64,000 nucleotides of DNA from Verrucomicrobiota bacterium. Lineage in GTDB: Bacteria > Verrucomicrobiota > Kiritimatiellia > CAIQIC01 > JAGNIJ01. Position numbers and translations under genes: made by a program. This document shows positions 9,355 to 17,203 of the stretch, piece after piece (the stretch's first letter is position 1; every line of letters starts with the position of its first letter). Below the pieces are notes generated by a model that made no database searches, was not told the DNA's origin, and saw only the letters and a list, made by a program, of their open reading frames with translations. The DNA is taken from positions 248,001 through 312,000 of the forward strand of contig JAKLGK010000002.1 of assembly GCA_022710725.1 (NCBI GenBank), read 5' to 3'.

Positions 9355-10113
9355 TCACGGGTTTCGAAGTAGTTCCTCGATGGCGGGATACGACGCCGGA
9401 TCGCGGGGATTGGCGGGCAGCAAGGAAATAATGTCGGCCAGCGCCCGTCCGCCCTCCCCTTGGTAACTTTCCACGAAAGCGCGAAAGTCAGCCGGCGCGT
9501 TTTCATCGGCCCGGTCGCTGATGATCTTCCAGTTGAACAGGGGCACGCCGTGATCCGCGCAGACCAGGGCCAGGCCGAAGCTGTTCATGTCCACGGCGTC
9601 GGCCCCGGTGACGGCGCGGATTCTTTCGCGCTCGCCGGAGGAAGACACGAAAATTTCTCCGGACGCCACGGCGATGGCGGAGGTGGATTGAAGAAGCGGG
9701 GAAGGGCTGGTCGCGGGGAAACGGCCCCAATCCGTTTCCCACGTCGAGGACTCCCGTTGCCAGGCGATGACTCGATCCGCGCGATACCATCGCCCGGTTT
9801 CGATGTTTTCCGATAAAGCGCCGGCCGGCCCGAGCGAGAACGCCCAATCGCACCGGAACCGCGAGAGCAGCGCCTGCGCCGATGCCGCCGTCTCCACGCA
9901 ACCCGAGCCCATCTTCAGCGCGTAGATCGTATGCGAGCCCAGCGCCAGGCGTTGGATTCGCCGCGCGCCGACGGCATAGGGTTGCCCGACTTCGCGGGCT
10001 TCTGTTTTCAACGCCGCGAGATCGCCATCGAGGGCGTAAAAAAAGGCAATCGTGTCGCCGCTCGCGACAGATCCGGACGCGATCAGAAGAAAAAAAAGAA
10101 GCCCCAGCCTCAT
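9355..10113 (-). CDS. Secreted nucleoside phosphorylase-like protein
   Basis: 252 residues with an N-terminal signal peptide (LGLLFFLLIASGSVASG) and a body that resembles the nucleoside phosphorylase/MTA-SAH nucleosidase fold: MGSGCVETAASAQALL, FSLGPAGALSENIETG and GADAVDMNSFGLALVC followed by KIISDRADENAP. The last stretch matches the family's DMES...RxISD ribose-binding region, but the usual Glu is Asn here. It is therefore either a divergent exported enzyme or a non-catalytic binding protein. No operon partners; convergent with fabF. Confidence 0.6.
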   Translation of the reverse strand: MRLGLLFFLLIASGSVASGDTIAFFYALDGDLAALKTEAREVGQPYAVGARRIQRLALGSHTIYALKMGSGCVETAASAQALLSRFRCDWAFSLGPAGALSENIETGRWYRADRVIAWQRESSTWETDWGRFPATSPSPLLQSTSAIAVASGEIFVSSSGERERIRAVTGADAVDMNSFGLALVCADHGVPLFNWKIISDRADENAPADFRAFVESYQGEGGRALADIISLLPANPRDPASYPAIEELLRNP

Positions 10114-10209
10114 GGTTTCAGCCTAACTCGATGAACCGTTTAAGGTAAAGGAAAATGCGGAAATACCTTTTAAAATGACTTGCCTGCTTCACTGATAAAA
10201 TCAATAAAT

Positions 10210-10479
10210 ATGTATTCCATGAAGCCTGTATCACGGAGGAGGTTCATACAGGTGACCGGCGCCGCGACAGTGGGGCTGGCCTTGCATTCCATGGTGGTCG
10301 ATCGCGTCTTTCGGCCGCGCGCGGCACGCACCCCTGTTTGGCTCCGACTCGTATCTTCTGCGGGTGTCAGATCGTCCGATGAAGCTTTTTGCAGGCGCGC
10401 CCGTTTCCGCACGGCGGCGGATGCTATGCGGGTCGCGGCACGAAGAGGAATCTCCGTGGAGATTTGCTGTGAAGGATAG
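10210..10479 (+). CDS. Small Tat-signal protein, unknown
   Basis: Short ORF of 89 residues. The N-terminus MKPVSRRRFIQVTGAATVGL is a textbook twin-arginine (SRRRFIQ) signal with a hydrophobic h-region, so the product should be exported folded. The rest (about 55 residues, basic, two adjacent Cys near the end) matches nothing I recognise; ATG at 10219 is an equally good start. A strong terminator lies 60 bases downstream on the same strand, which supports real expression. It could instead be the remnant of a larger Tat substrate that lost its body. Confidence 0.45.
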   Translation: MYSMKPVSRRRFIQVTGAATVGLALHSMVVDRVFRPRAARTPVWLRLVSSAGVRSSDEAFCRRARFRTAADAMRVAARRGISVEICCEG

Positions 10480-10539
10480 TGTTTTCGATTTCGCCCTCGG
10501 GCTGCGCGTAACAACGCTACGTCGCAATTCGAGGGCCTT

Positions 10540-10592
10540 GGCCGGGAACCGAAAAAACCCTGCGAGGATTCCAGGTTCCCGGCCGCCTTTTT
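10540..10592 (+). terminator. Rho-independent terminator
   Basis: Perfect 11-bp inverted repeat (GGCCGGGAACC at 10540-10550, its complement at 10574-10584) with a 23-nt loop, followed by gcc and five T. It would end transcription from the small Tat ORF and insulate the TPR gene that starts at 10676. Confidence 0.75.
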
Positions 10593-10675
10593 ATGGGTAA
10601 TTGGTAACGCGGGCTTCTCGCCTGTGGTCGTTGAAGCGGCGGCTCTGTGAGCCGCCTAGGGAATTAAGGCGGGAC

Positions 10676-12904
10676 ATGAAAACAAGGCGGCGATTCCAGA
10701 AGCGTCCGTATCAACCGCCCCGAGACAAGGCTGTTTTCTCTTCGGTCTTGCGAGAAATCGGTGAAAGTGTTCAAGGGCGAAATTTCGCGGCTGGTCTGTC
10801 TCACGCCAATCAACTCCTCGCGACCCCAGCGTTGAACCGGCATGAACAGGCTCGCGTCCTGGGTATGGTCGGCGACAGCGAATTCCATCGCGGCGCCTTT
10901 GAAGAGGCGGCGGTCATTTACCAACGGGCGGCCACGCTTAGCCTGGACCATGACCGTTTGTGGCTGCGTCCGCTCGTGGGCCAGGTTCAAGCCCTGCTCA
11001 AGGCCGTTCGCGTGGACGAGGCGCAGATGATGGCGCGTCATGCCTGCGACCTGGCCCGGAAGAAGATGGCCGACTTCAATGAGCAAGTGAGTTCGGCCAA
11101 CCAGCTCCTGGCTTCGCAGGGTCGCGTTTCGGTTTCCCTTCTGCCGCCGCGCGAGAGCGTTGTCGCGACAAGGATGGGGTCCATCTTCCTTCGGGAAGGC
11201 GAGCCGGCGCTGGCTAGGGAATTCTTTGAGAAGGCCCTGCTGGTGAATCCGGGCGGCGCCTGCCGTGCGCGACAGGGGCTGGCGCGTATCGCACTGGCCA
11301 TGAACGATCCAGCCCGGGCGTTGACCCTGGCGGAAGAATCCATCCGCGGGGGCCGCTACGCGGCCAAGACACTTGCGGCTTGGCCCCTCCTGATCGCGGC
11401 CCGGCGGAGGCTGGGGGGCTGGCAGATCAGCCAAAACCTGTTGAACGGCCTGGATATGGCCCCCCCCGGCGTGCGCGCGCGCGCCGTCCTGGCCATCACG
11501 CGAGAACTTCGGAACGGCGACATGCGCCAGTGGCGAGAGGTCGCGCAGAAGTGGTCCACCCGTGAGGGAAAGAGGTTCCCGATTGTTGAGGCGGAACTCC
11601 GCAAGATGATCCTGGCGTCAGCCAGGGCTGCGCCCGGTGACGCGGAAGCAAAAAGGAAACTGGCGGAAGAACTTCTCAAGACGCCGGGCTTGAGCCGCAA
11701 TGAATGGCTGGCGGCGGCGAAGGAATGCATCCGCGCCGGTTTGTGGGAAGGACGCCGTCCGAATCTGGACGCTCTTATTCGACATGCTGATGCGCAGTAT
11801 GGTGGCGATTCCGGCCCGCGCACCGCGCACAGCCTGGCGATCTCCTGCATGATGGCCAAACGCCACGATCTGGCCCGGCCGTTGCTGCAACGCAATATAG
11901 CCAATCTTCCGGCCGGGAAGAGCCTGTGGGGCAAATCGGTCTGGGCCTTGGCCCGCATGGAAAGCCTGTTGGGGAATCATATGGTTGCGGCGGGATGGTA
12001 CCGAACGTTCTGCGAAGCCGATTCCATTCCGATCCGTTTTCGCTTGCAGGCCCAGTTGCTCTGGATGAACGCCCTCATGGCCGCAGGCAAGCCCGAGGCC
12101 TTGATCGAGGCTCGTCCGGCCATCGAGCGCCTGTTGGCCGCGGTTCAGGATCCTGAAGTGCTGTTGGATTTTGCCCGTCAGCTGTACTCTGTATCTCCTC
12201 AATTGTACTCGTGGAGCTTTCAGTTGTTTGAGCAGGGTGAACGGCTGGCCCTTGCGAACTTCGCGGCGGCTCAACAGCCGGCGGTGGCCTCGGAGATCCT
12301 TTTCAAGCTGACCCGTCGACAGGTAAACGATTTCAATCGTGCAGGCCGCGCGATTGATTTCTGGGAGAAACTGCCCGCAGAGAAGAAGGAATGGCTTTGG
12401 TCGTCCCAGGCCTGTTTCTGGGAATACCTGGGCTGGCTGGCGGAGGCATACGGTCGGCAGGGCGGGGCCGGCGCGGCGGAGGTATTTGCTCGAACGTGGC
12501 TGGATGATCCGGCCACGCCCCCGGAAGGGGCGGTGTGCGTGGGTATTCCGTATGTCAAATGGCTGGTAGGCCGCTGTCGCGCGGACGAGGCTTTAGCCCT
12601 GTGCGATCGGCTTGTCGAAGAGGCTCCTACCCACCGCTCGTGCGCCTGGGCCTGGTATTGGAAAGCACTGAAGGCCCGCAAGCAGGGTGATGCTGTTGAA
12701 GCGAAGCGCTGCGCTTCCGCGATACGCCGCGCTCAAGGCGTGGACAGGCGTTTGCAGCCGGAATGGAAACTGGAGGCGCGGGCGCTGCTGCTGTTGGCCG
12801 ATCTCGATCCGCGTCGTGTTGATGCGCAGGCTGTTAATTACGCGCCCGCGGACTGGGAAGCGGAATGCTCGCGACTCCGCCTTGATATGGACCGACTGCC
12901 ATGA
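10676..12904 (+). CDS. Tetratricopeptide-repeat protein
   Basis: 742-residue helical repeat protein from ATG 10676 (AAGGCGGG upstream). Several TPR-like units are visible, for example ARVLGMVGDSEFHRGAFEEA, FLREGEPALAREFFEKALLVNP, and LARMESLLGNHMVAAGWYRTF. The N-terminus is strongly basic (MKTRRRFQKRPYQPPRDK) with no signal peptide, suggesting a cytoplasmic scaffold or regulator. It overlaps the next gene by ATGA and heads a four-gene cassette whose other products look secreted. Specific function unknown. Confidence 0.75.
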   Translation: MKTRRRFQKRPYQPPRDKAVFSSVLREIGESVQGRNFAAGLSHANQLLATPALNRHEQARVLGMVGDSEFHRGAFEEAAVIYQRAATLSLDHDRLWLRPLVGQVQALLKAVRVDEAQMMARHACDLARKKMADFNEQVSSANQLLASQGRVSVSLLPPRESVVATRMGSIFLREGEPALAREFFEKALLVNPGGACRARQGLARIALAMNDPARALTLAEESIRGGRYAAKTLAAWPLLIAARRRLGGWQISQNLLNGLDMAPPGVRARAVLAITRELRNGDMRQWREVAQKWSTREGKRFPIVEAELRKMILASARAAPGDAEAKRKLAEELLKTPGLSRNEWLAAAKECIRAGLWEGRRPNLDALIRHADAQYGGDSGPRTAHSLAISCMMAKRHDLARPLLQRNIANLPAGKSLWGKSVWALARMESLLGNHMVAAGWYRTFCEADSIPIRFRLQAQLLWMNALMAAGKPEALIEARPAIERLLAAVQDPEVLLDFARQLYSVSPQLYSWSFQLFEQGERLALANFAAAQQPAVASEILFKLTRRQVNDFNRAGRAIDFWEKLPAEKKEWLWSSQACFWEYLGWLAEAYGRQGGAGAAEVFARTWLDDPATPPEGAVCVGIPYVKWLVGRCRADEALALCDRLVEEAPTHRSCAWAWYWKALKARKQGDAVEAKRCASAIRRAQGVDRRLQPEWKLEARALLLLADLDPRRVDAQAVNYAPADWEAECSRLRLDMDRLP

Positions 12905-14289
12905 AAAAGGCGATCCTCCTCCATTACCTTTTTTTTGCGGTGATGTCCGCCCGGGCCCAGGTGGCGCTCACGGTGGGATGCCCGACGCCGGAATGCCCGT
13001 CCTTGACGGTGACGGTTCCGACGAATGCTTGCCGGCCCTGCACAGGCTCCTATGTTGTCGTGTGCGCCAGTATAACCAATCTAGCCGCGGGATGTTATCA
13101 GAACAGCAACTACAACTACTCGATATCCCAAACCAATTGGAAATGGAAGGTGGATGGTATCGAAGCGGCTCCAAGCAGCGGCATAGGCGAATGCGCCGAG
13201 TTCACCAACAAAACCGCGGGAAGTGGTCAAATCACTTACAGTGTGGATGCCTCGATGGCCGTCGGCCCGATTACCTGTTCCGTGCACGAAACCGCGATAA
13301 AGCCATTTACCTCGCACGATCTTCAACTTTACCTGATGGGTAAAACCAATCTGGGCATCAATATGTACGATCCTGTTTGCAGCCCTACTGGTTCGCTTAC
13401 CGCCAAGGGGCCGCTTGTCCCCGAGATCGCGGAGCTGCCCTACACATGGACCCTTGAGGGGGTGTGTATCTTCGACCCAGTGCCCGATTCCAATTCAACA
13501 AGCGCAGTCATCAAGGAGCAATGCACGCCCAGTCCCAGATATCAGCATGAAGTCGTGCGGGTTAATAAGCACTGCTGGACCCGCGAGCAACGGTTCACGG
13601 TGGTCCAGGTGGATGTTTCTGTAGGCGTGTCCGAAGGCATGGAAGAGACCCAGGGTGTTTTCATCGCCGTGAACGACAACGACAGCGACGGAAGCGGGTA
13701 CCCGGACAACACGGAAGCGCCGCTCCTTTCGGACGATCCGGACCTGATGCCCGTCACCATCACCATCTGTCCTGCGGACCTTCCCACAAACCAGATGGTT
13801 TCCGTGTCAGGGATTGGGCATTGCTATGAAGACCGGCGTAAAATGACCAACGCCCTCTCGTCCTATTCCGTAGCCCGCGTCGGCCAGGGCCTGACGTTGT
13901 ACCTGGAGGGCGCCTCGGCGGGCGAGGTGGAATTCATCGACGCCGTTCATCCGGAAAGCGGCGCCTGCGATAAAGCGAAGTATACCGTCCTGAAAGTGGA
14001 GATCGTTGTTGAGCTTGAAGATCAGGAAGTGAATGGCGTCAGGAGCGGCTTGAAGCAGGATACACTCAAGTTCGACTTCAACGATAATGTGATCCATACT
14101 TCACATCTTACGCTTCAACCCACGACAGCAACGGTCGATGGCGAACAGATCACAACAAAGTTGAGGGTGTTTTATGTGCCGTCATGTAACGAACTCAACT
14201 TGCCGGGTTCCAACACCGTCAAGGTGGACATCGACGACATGGTTGACAACCACATTGATCAGGTGGTCAATACGTTTCAACTCCCATAA
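12901..14289 (+). CDS. Cysteine-rich secreted protein
   Basis: 462 residues with a signal peptide (ILLHYLFFAVMSARAQ). The first 120 mature residues hold about ten cysteines, probably disulfide-bonded. Mid-protein lies an acidic Asp/Asn stretch, VNDNDSDGSGYPDNTEAPL, resembling calcium-binding thrombospondin-type-3 or DxDxDG loops, followed by a beta-rich segment. Looks like a cell-surface or extracellular adhesin-like protein. It overlaps the TPR gene by 4 nt and precedes the HEAT protein by 14 nt. The composition is visibly more AT-rich than the flanking operons. Function unknown. Confidence 0.65.
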   Translation: MKKAILLHYLFFAVMSARAQVALTVGCPTPECPSLTVTVPTNACRPCTGSYVVVCASITNLAAGCYQNSNYNYSISQTNWKWKVDGIEAAPSSGIGECAEFTNKTAGSGQITYSVDASMAVGPITCSVHETAIKPFTSHDLQLYLMGKTNLGINMYDPVCSPTGSLTAKGPLVPEIAELPYTWTLEGVCIFDPVPDSNSTSAVIKEQCTPSPRYQHEVVRVNKHCWTREQRFTVVQVDVSVGVSEGMEETQGVFIAVNDNDSDGSGYPDNTEAPLLSDDPDLMPVTITICPADLPTNQMVSVSGIGHCYEDRRKMTNALSSYSVARVGQGLTLYLEGASAGEVEFIDAVHPESGACDKAKYTVLKVEIVVELEDQEVNGVRSGLKQDTLKFDFNDNVIHTSHLTLQPTTATVDGEQITTKLRVFYVPSCNELNLPGSNTVKVDIDDMVDNHIDQVVNTFQLP

Positions 14290-14303
14290 GGAACTCAATC
14301 GCC

Positions 14304-15770
14304 ATGAGCAACGCACTATTGAACGATGTGATTGATCGTCAATGGAAGGTCGAGCCCCCTGCTATGACATCCGCTCTGCCGTCCAACAAACTCGGCACCC
14401 TTATGGGCAGAGCCACGCTACGTCAGTGCGCGGCACTGCTGCTCTCATGCACGCTGCACTGCTATGCGGGAGAGAACATGAAGACCCCGATGCAGGACGG
14501 CAAATCCGATCCCGCGGTGGCGATCGAGCGTGCACGGCAAGGCGATCCGGATGAATTGCTTCGCATCACCCAGATGGCGGCAACGCATCCGCAGTTGCTT
14601 CCGGAGCGCAAGCCGCTGGCTCAGTATCACCAGTACCTTCAGGATACGAATGTGTTCGTCCAGTACTTTGCTGTTCAAGTGCTCGCCGGGTTGAAGGACA
14701 AATCAAGCGCCGAACCGTTGAGGCAGTTCATTGCGGACACTGAACGCCGACGGAAAGACCTTGATTCCCCCGGCAAGAAGAACCTTGACGCACTAGGTCA
14801 GAAGGAAGCCGTTGCGCTGATTTTAGCCAGTAAGACTGCTTTTACGGCGCTTGGCGAGATTGACCAAGGTTCACCCATGAGCGTGAAGGTCCTGGCATCC
14901 CAGTTGAACCACGACATACCCATGGAGTGGGGTGGTGGCGTTGCGCATGGCGCGCTGGCCAAGATGGGGCACGCTGGTTTGCGCGCATTGCTGGACGAGG
15001 CTGCCCAACCCTTGGACGACAACCAGAAGGCCTTCCTCAAACCCGCGATCGCGAGTATCAATGATCCTGATCTTGCTGTGGATCTGTACGCCTGCTGCAT
15101 GGACCCCAAGTATCATGAAGTGGCCCGCAAGTCCGCGCTGTGGGCTCTTGGGGTGATGGCCAAACAGTCTGCCGACATTGAACAGATGGTGATTAACATT
15201 GCCGAAGACGAAACATCAGATCTTCGGTCAATGGCGATAGTGCGTCTTGGATACATCGGTTCTTCCCGGTCCCGTAACACGCTGCTCGAGTTGGAAAAGA
15301 CGCTGCCCCAGGAAGCGAAAGCCGTGCAAGCCGCACTTCTGGCATGCGACGCCACAAACCGTCTGCCAGGGATGATTGAGACGTTTCTTTCTCCCAAGAC
15401 ACCGCTCGACGAGAAAAGGCGGGTGTGGGGGTTATTGGAAGGGAGAAGCAACGAACTCCTTCCTTATGCAAGGCAGTTGCTAGGAGTCAACGACGACGGC
15501 GGTGTTCCGATCAATGACTTGCGAGTTCGCGTATGGATTAGGCTTTTCGAGTTGACGAAGAAACGCTCATCGGTTGAACTCGATTATTCTGACGACGAAC
15601 GATTCATGGTCGTTGCCGGGCGTATCATCATTTGCCTTACAAGCGAATTGGATCGACGATACGCCGGGACGGGGAAGTATACCTACGCTCAACTCCAACA
15701 AATGGCATTGGAAGAAACGAGGAGAATAGTCACCAAATGGGGCCGAGAAGAGAAGGAGGCGAAGAAATGA
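14304..15770 (+). CDS. HEAT-repeat protein, probably exported
   Basis: 488 residues made of HEAT/PBS-lyase-like alpha-helical repeats, for example VQYFAVQVLAGLKDKSSAEPL, ARKSALWALGVMAK and LRSMAIVRLGYIGS. ATG at 14304 has AAGGA upstream, but ATG at 14403 would start directly at a signal peptide (LRQCAALLLSCTLHCYAGE), so the true start is uncertain. The stop overlaps the next start by ATGA. Likely a protein-interaction scaffold for the cassette; no catalytic motif seen. Confidence 0.65.
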   Translation: MSNALLNDVIDRQWKVEPPAMTSALPSNKLGTLMGRATLRQCAALLLSCTLHCYAGENMKTPMQDGKSDPAVAIERARQGDPDELLRITQMAATHPQLLPERKPLAQYHQYLQDTNVFVQYFAVQVLAGLKDKSSAEPLRQFIADTERRRKDLDSPGKKNLDALGQKEAVALILASKTAFTALGEIDQGSPMSVKVLASQLNHDIPMEWGGGVAHGALAKMGHAGLRALLDEAAQPLDDNQKAFLKPAIASINDPDLAVDLYACCMDPKYHEVARKSALWALGVMAKQSADIEQMVINIAEDETSDLRSMAIVRLGYIGSSRSRNTLLELEKTLPQEAKAVQAALLACDATNRLPGMIETFLSPKTPLDEKRRVWGLLEGRSNELLPYARQLLGVNDDGGVPINDLRVRVWIRLFELTKKRSSVELDYSDDERFMVVAGRIIICLTSELDRRYAGTGKYTYAQLQQMALEETRRIVTKWGREEKEAKK

Positions 15771-17077
15771 AACGCGACTGGACATGCATCATCGTGGTTT
15801 GCCTGTCTTCATGCATGACGGCTCCTCGCGTGGTTGTGGCTTGGGGCACCGCGCTCGGATCAAGCCTGGATACCCATCATCGGATCGCGAAGGATGTCGT
15901 GGACAATGACATCGACGCGACAACGTATCCTGACCTTGTCCGATTCAGGGACAAACTGGAAGACGGATCGAATACCGAGTCGCATGATTTACCGGACGAC
16001 AACACCACCCAGTGGTGGGGCAACGGTGTCGGGCCCGCCCCTGAAACGTGGTTCTATGCGGACGTGAAACCGGATGGCCAAGAGGGCACCCTGTCTCTGT
16101 ACAAGAAGTACAGTTTTGAATATGCATACAAAGAAATGGGTTTCGAGCTCCATTGTGCTCAAGATGAGTTTGTGCCTGCTCACATCCGTCGGTGTTGTCA
16201 TGGCACTCCGGGTGTGTACTTGCTGGACGACATGGAATACTGGGCATACTTGTTCACATTTGGATATGCGTCGAGTTCCAGTCCGTGGACGTACTCCTTC
16301 ACGTATTCCGGCGGCACCTCGGTGTTCGAATACTGGCTCAACGATTCGATGGACGACGATGACAGAGACGATATAGGAAGCGATGCAGATGATGAGGTTG
16401 ATGCCAGTGGCGTGCTGATGGTTGACGGCCCCTCCGCGTGGGGAGTGCCAAACACGGATTGGGGAACCTACGGCCAACCGCCTTACTACTTGGACGAGTA
16501 CGGCATTCCTGTGTTACTTGAAATGCTTCCCGGTCAAAATGAAGGGTGGGACTACTATGGAGATATCGCCGACAATTCGATTATGATCCGCGAACAGTTG
16601 AAGAAGTCCTATGATGGAACTCTCACACGGATTAAGGCGCACTCTGCTGAACTGCCACCGCTGGTGCCGGACGATGACACACATGGCAAACCTTCTATCT
16701 CGGCGAAGATCTTTGGCCCGAATAAGCCCGTTGATGTGTCTCTTGTGGCCATGGAGAACCGCCAGAAGACGGTTTTGGTCTCGATGCTCGCCGGCGCCGC
16801 TCCCATGAAGGACACGACGGGTAAAGTCTGGGATGGCGGCGAAGCCGCCACATACGACTTGGCGGCCGACGGCAATGCGTCTTCGCTTCCATGGAAGGAC
16901 ATGATAACACGTTCATGGAACGGCGATCTTGGAACTGGGCAACTGGCGGACGGGAACCATAGCGTCAAGATGAAGGTCAAAGACCAAGATGGTAATGACT
17001 CAGAGGAACGAACGCGTTCGGTGAAATACGATGAGACGAAGCCAACGGGAACGATAACGGTAAGCGTTCTGCCGTAA
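15767..17077 (+). CDS. Zinc-phospholipase-C-like secreted protein
   Basis: 436 residues. A signal peptide ends VVVA just before Trp26, so the mature protein would begin with Trp, the N-terminal zinc ligand in zinc-dependent phospholipase C. Downstream are THHRIAKD (His37/38), a GSNTESHD region, and HCAQDEFVPAH at 129-139, which reproduces the HxxxDxxxxxH zinc spacing of that family. Later ligands are less clear (LDDMEYW). The last 130 residues look like an Ig-like domain with a DQDGNDS loop. Predicted extracellular hydrolase acting on phospholipid or phosphodiesters; substrate is inference. Last gene of the cassette. Confidence 0.6.
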   Translation: MKRDWTCIIVVCLSSCMTAPRVVVAWGTALGSSLDTHHRIAKDVVDNDIDATTYPDLVRFRDKLEDGSNTESHDLPDDNTTQWWGNGVGPAPETWFYADVKPDGQEGTLSLYKKYSFEYAYKEMGFELHCAQDEFVPAHIRRCCHGTPGVYLLDDMEYWAYLFTFGYASSSSPWTYSFTYSGGTSVFEYWLNDSMDDDDRDDIGSDADDEVDASGVLMVDGPSAWGVPNTDWGTYGQPPYYLDEYGIPVLLEMLPGQNEGWDYYGDIADNSIMIREQLKKSYDGTLTRIKAHSAELPPLVPDDDTHGKPSISAKIFGPNKPVDVSLVAMENRQKTVLVSMLAGAAPMKDTTGKVWDGGEAATYDLAADGNASSLPWKDMITRSWNGDLGTGQLADGNHSVKMKVKDQDGNDSEERTRSVKYDETKPTGTITVSVLP

Positions 17078-17203
17078 GGTGGCGGCGGCTCAACTCATAC
17101 CTTGTAGTGACCTTCATGAATAGAGGCGCCCATATGTTCGTAGTGCATCATCGGGGTCAGCCCTCAAATAGCGAAGAGCGGCTTCCGAAGTGCTGCCCGG
17201 AGT

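Noticed and set aside
17078..17203. Intergenic gap after the PLC-like gene
   Set aside because: Searched for hairpins and small genes; nothing convincing seen.
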